Shown here piece by piece: positions 12,341 through 14,072 of a DNA stretch of 14,072 nt. This stretch comes from Candidatus Uhrbacteria bacterium (lineage in GTDB: Bacteria; Patescibacteriota; Patescibacteriia; JACQRZ01), in the NCBI GenBank assembly GCA_016206235.1, contig JACQRZ010000042.1, positions 1 through 14,072 of the forward strand, given 5' to 3'. The notes below the pieces were generated by a model. The model saw only the letters and a program-made list of their open reading frames with translations, was not told the DNA's origin and did not search any database. The position numbers were made by a program, and so were the translations under genes. Numbering within the stretch: position 1 is the stretch's first letter; every line of letters begins with the position of its first letter.

Positions 12341-14014
12341 CTATAATGCACGCGCTTTCTCATATGGTTGCTGGTTATATGCGCTTGCAAGTTTTCCAAA
12401 CGTAATCAACTCCGGTGCGTTGTCAGACGGAGAAATCATTACTTCAATAAAACTAAGTTCCTTTGATGTAGCTGCCTTCTTCAGTACAGCCACAAGCTCT
12501 CCCTCAGTAGTAACCTTGGCTGACCATCCTTTTCCAGTTGTACCATTAAATGTTGGCACGAGATCGGCATAGTTCCAGTTCTCAATCGTATTATAGACAC
12601 CCACATGAATACGCTCTTCAATTTGATACCCTTGATTATTAACCAAGAAAATGATCGGATTGCAATGATAGCGAATAATCGTTGAGAGTTCTTGGGCAGA
12701 CATCTGAAAGGAACCATCACCAACAAATGTGATAGGCCGCTGGCCTGCGGCACTTCCAAGCGCTGCTCCTAGCGTAGCCCCAACCGACCATCCGATCGAA
12801 CCATATTGCATTTGAATTTCGAACCTTGCGCCATCCGGAAGAGAGAGCTTAAGACATTCAAACCACGAATCTCCTGTCTCGGCAACAACGACCGATTTTT
12901 CATTTAGCATATACTCGTGAGCGAGCTCATATAATCGAGAAATCGTAACCTTCTTTTTTCTATTAACGGGCTTTTTTCTGAGCGTGGGTTTTTTTGGCGC
13001 GGAATACTGCTTCGGCACTACTCTTTTTGAAAGCTCTTCGAGGAAAGGAACAAGAGGAACTCCGAGAAATACTTTTCCGCCAATCGTAACCGAGTGCGGA
13101 TCGGCAACGATCGTATTTGGACTACTAAGTGGAATGGTATAGCCGCATGTTGTGTAGTCGGTAAAAGCGGGTCCGGCAAAAAAAATACAATCGGATGATT
13201 CAGCATACTCTCGAACACATGGAGAACTCATAGGCCCCCAATAGACTCCTAAAAATGAACGGGTCTGTTCGTTAACAATACCTTTTGCGTTAGGCATCGT
13301 GGCGAGCGGTGCACGACTCGCAGCGGTGAGTGCTTTCCACTGATCGACAGCCTCATACGATCGGAGTTTAATCCCTGAGATAAGCAAGGGACGTTGCGCA
13401 GCATTCAAAATTTTTGAAGCCTTCGTAACTGCTGCAAAAAACGTCCTCCCTCTCTTCTCAAGTGGCTGTATACAGAGCTGTCTTGCCGGAGCGTCGCATA
13501 CATACGTGGAGAGATTACATGCAATTTCAATGTAGACGGGTTTTCTTCGCGTCACTGCCTGGCAAAGGGCGTCGTCGATGGTACGCAGCGCAGTCTGCGG
13601 ATTGTCTATAATAACTGCTGCAGCCGTTACGTGCGCAAACATGTCGCGCACATATCTATAATTTATTTCTCCAAGACTGTGATGCAGGAGATGTTTTTTA
13701 CCCGTGCTATTTGTGTTGGGACCACCCGAGATAACGATAACGGGAAGACTTTCCGCGTAGCAGCCAGCGATAGCATTGATCTGGCTAAGCGATCCTACAC
13801 TATACGTTACAACCGTAGCGGCAATACCGCGCATTCGCGCATAGCCATCTGCTGCATAGCCTGCATTCAACTCATTGGAACAGCTAATAAGCTGCGTCTC
13901 GGAATTTTTAAGAAACTCGTCCAGGAGGGAGAGGTTGTAATCCCCTGGCACCGCAAAATAATGATTAACTCCCAACTCGACAAGTCGAGACGCCAAATAG
14001 CTTCCAATTGTCAT
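12341..14014 (-). CDS. Pyruvate/indolepyruvate decarboxylase family enzyme (ThDP-dependent)
   Basis: The family decarboxylates a 2-oxo acid to an aldehyde and CO2 using thiamine diphosphate and Mg2+ in the cytoplasm. Pyruvate would give acetaldehyde, the step before ethanol. The 557 residues are full length, and key positions are intact: D25 in PGDYNLSLLDE, the cofactor-activating Glu E48 in SNELNAGYAADGYAR, the HH pair at 111-112, ETGDSWF at 379-385, the Mg/ThDP motif GDGS (432-435) to NN (459-460), and E466 in YQIEERIH. These active-site residues separate it from acetolactate synthase and related enzymes. A Lys/Arg-rich linker (about 341-355) joins the middle and C-terminal domains and is more basic than usual. 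Substrate is not certain: phenyl- or indolepyruvate are alternatives. The ATG at 14014 gives the normal N-terminus. Confidence 0.93.
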   Translation of the reverse strand: MTIGSYLASRLVELGVNHYFAVPGDYNLSLLDEFLKNSETQLISCSNELNAGYAADGYARMRGIAATVVTYSVGSLSQINAIAGCYAESLPVIVISGGPNTNSTGKKHLLHHSLGEINYRYVRDMFAHVTAAAVIIDNPQTALRTIDDALCQAVTRRKPVYIEIACNLSTYVCDAPARQLCIQPLEKRGRTFFAAVTKASKILNAAQRPLLISGIKLRSYEAVDQWKALTAASRAPLATMPNAKGIVNEQTRSFLGVYWGPMSSPCVREYAESSDCIFFAGPAFTDYTTCGYTIPLSSPNTIVADPHSVTIGGKVFLGVPLVPFLEELSKRVVPKQYSAPKKPTLRKKPVNRKKKVTISRLYELAHEYMLNEKSVVVAETGDSWFECLKLSLPDGARFEIQMQYGSIGWSVGATLGAALGSAAGQRPITFVGDGSFQMSAQELSTIIRYHCNPIIFLVNNQGYQIEERIHVGVYNTIENWNYADLVPTFNGTTGKGWSAKVTTEGELVAVLKKAATSKELSFIEVMISPSDNAPELITFGKLASAYNQQPYEKARAL

Positions 14015-14025
14015 ATATAGTTTTA

Positions 14026-14031
14026 ATTGTA
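14026..14031 (-). promoter_or_regulatory. Candidate -10 of the decarboxylase gene
   Basis: TACAAT (five of six matches to TATAAT) lies 11 bases before the ATG on the minus strand. The -35 is weak (CTGTAA at 17-base spacing). Transcription would begin only about five bases before the ATG, and no Shine-Dalgarno is present, so the mRNA may be nearly leaderless. The remaining bases to the window edge show nothing else. Confidence 0.35.
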
Positions 14032-14072
14032 AGAAATCCTAGCGTTGTTTACAGATTCGGCTAAACTTCTAG

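Noticed and set aside
12315..12345. AT-rich inverted repeat AGATTT/AAATCT just after the decarboxylase stop
   Set aside because: The stem is weak, the loop is 11 bases and no T-run follows; such repeats are expected by chance in A/T-rich gaps.

Overview
The window is 14 kb of densely packed bacterial DNA in which every supportable gene lies on the minus strand. Genes overlap by 1 to 11 bases or are separated by a few dozen, and TGA acts as a normal stop. Several traits together suggest a Patescibacteria/CPR-type genome: small compact genes, many starts without a Shine-Dalgarno sequence, a ComEC that lacks the metallo-beta-lactamase domain beside a lamin-tail-domain protein, a monofunctional riboflavin kinase, and a membrane-anchored cytochrome b5-like protein. 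This assignment is an inference; no rRNA or tRNA is present to confirm it.

Layout in the direction of transcription, from high to low coordinates. (1) 12341-14014 encodes a complete thiamine-diphosphate 2-oxo acid decarboxylase of the pyruvate/indolepyruvate decarboxylase family. (2) 11503-12274 holds the N-terminal stub of a phosphoribosyltransferase, cut off at the start codon of a YgjP-type metalloprotease gene. (3) 10686-11417 encodes a protein made of three RNA polymerase alpha-CTD/helix-hairpin-helix-like repeats. It has a near-consensus promoter, a strong ribosome binding site and an intrinsic terminator overlapping its stop codon. (4) 8874-10628 carries a membrane-anchored cytochrome b5-like protein, a DoxX-like membrane protein and undecaprenyl diphosphate synthase (uppS). 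(5) 4705-8808 is a likely DNA-uptake operon: a large secreted protein, a secreted or anchored HNH nuclease, ComEC and a lamin-tail-domain protein, the last three overlapping. (6) 268-4617 is a zinc-uptake operon: a Zur/Fur repressor, ZnuA, ZnuC and ZnuB, followed by a CBS/ribosome-hibernation-factor-like protein and a DUF6629-like membrane protein. A riboflavin kinase gene, cut by the window edge, overlaps the last of these.

The zinc operon begins at a textbook promoter, TTGACA-17-TAGGAT. A perfect 7-bp inverted repeat spanning 23 bp (TAAATGC-N9-GCATTTA) overlaps the upstream end of this promoter and is a convincing candidate Zur operator. The ribosome-hibernation-like gene directly downstream of znuB suggests that zinc limitation and ribosome protection may be co-regulated. 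The other prominent module is the HNH nuclease-ComEC-LTD cluster, which suggests that exogenous DNA is cut or captured at the surface and passed to the ComEC channel.

No tRNA, rRNA, CRISPR array, insertion sequence or integrase was found. No stretch longer than 300 bases lacks a gene.
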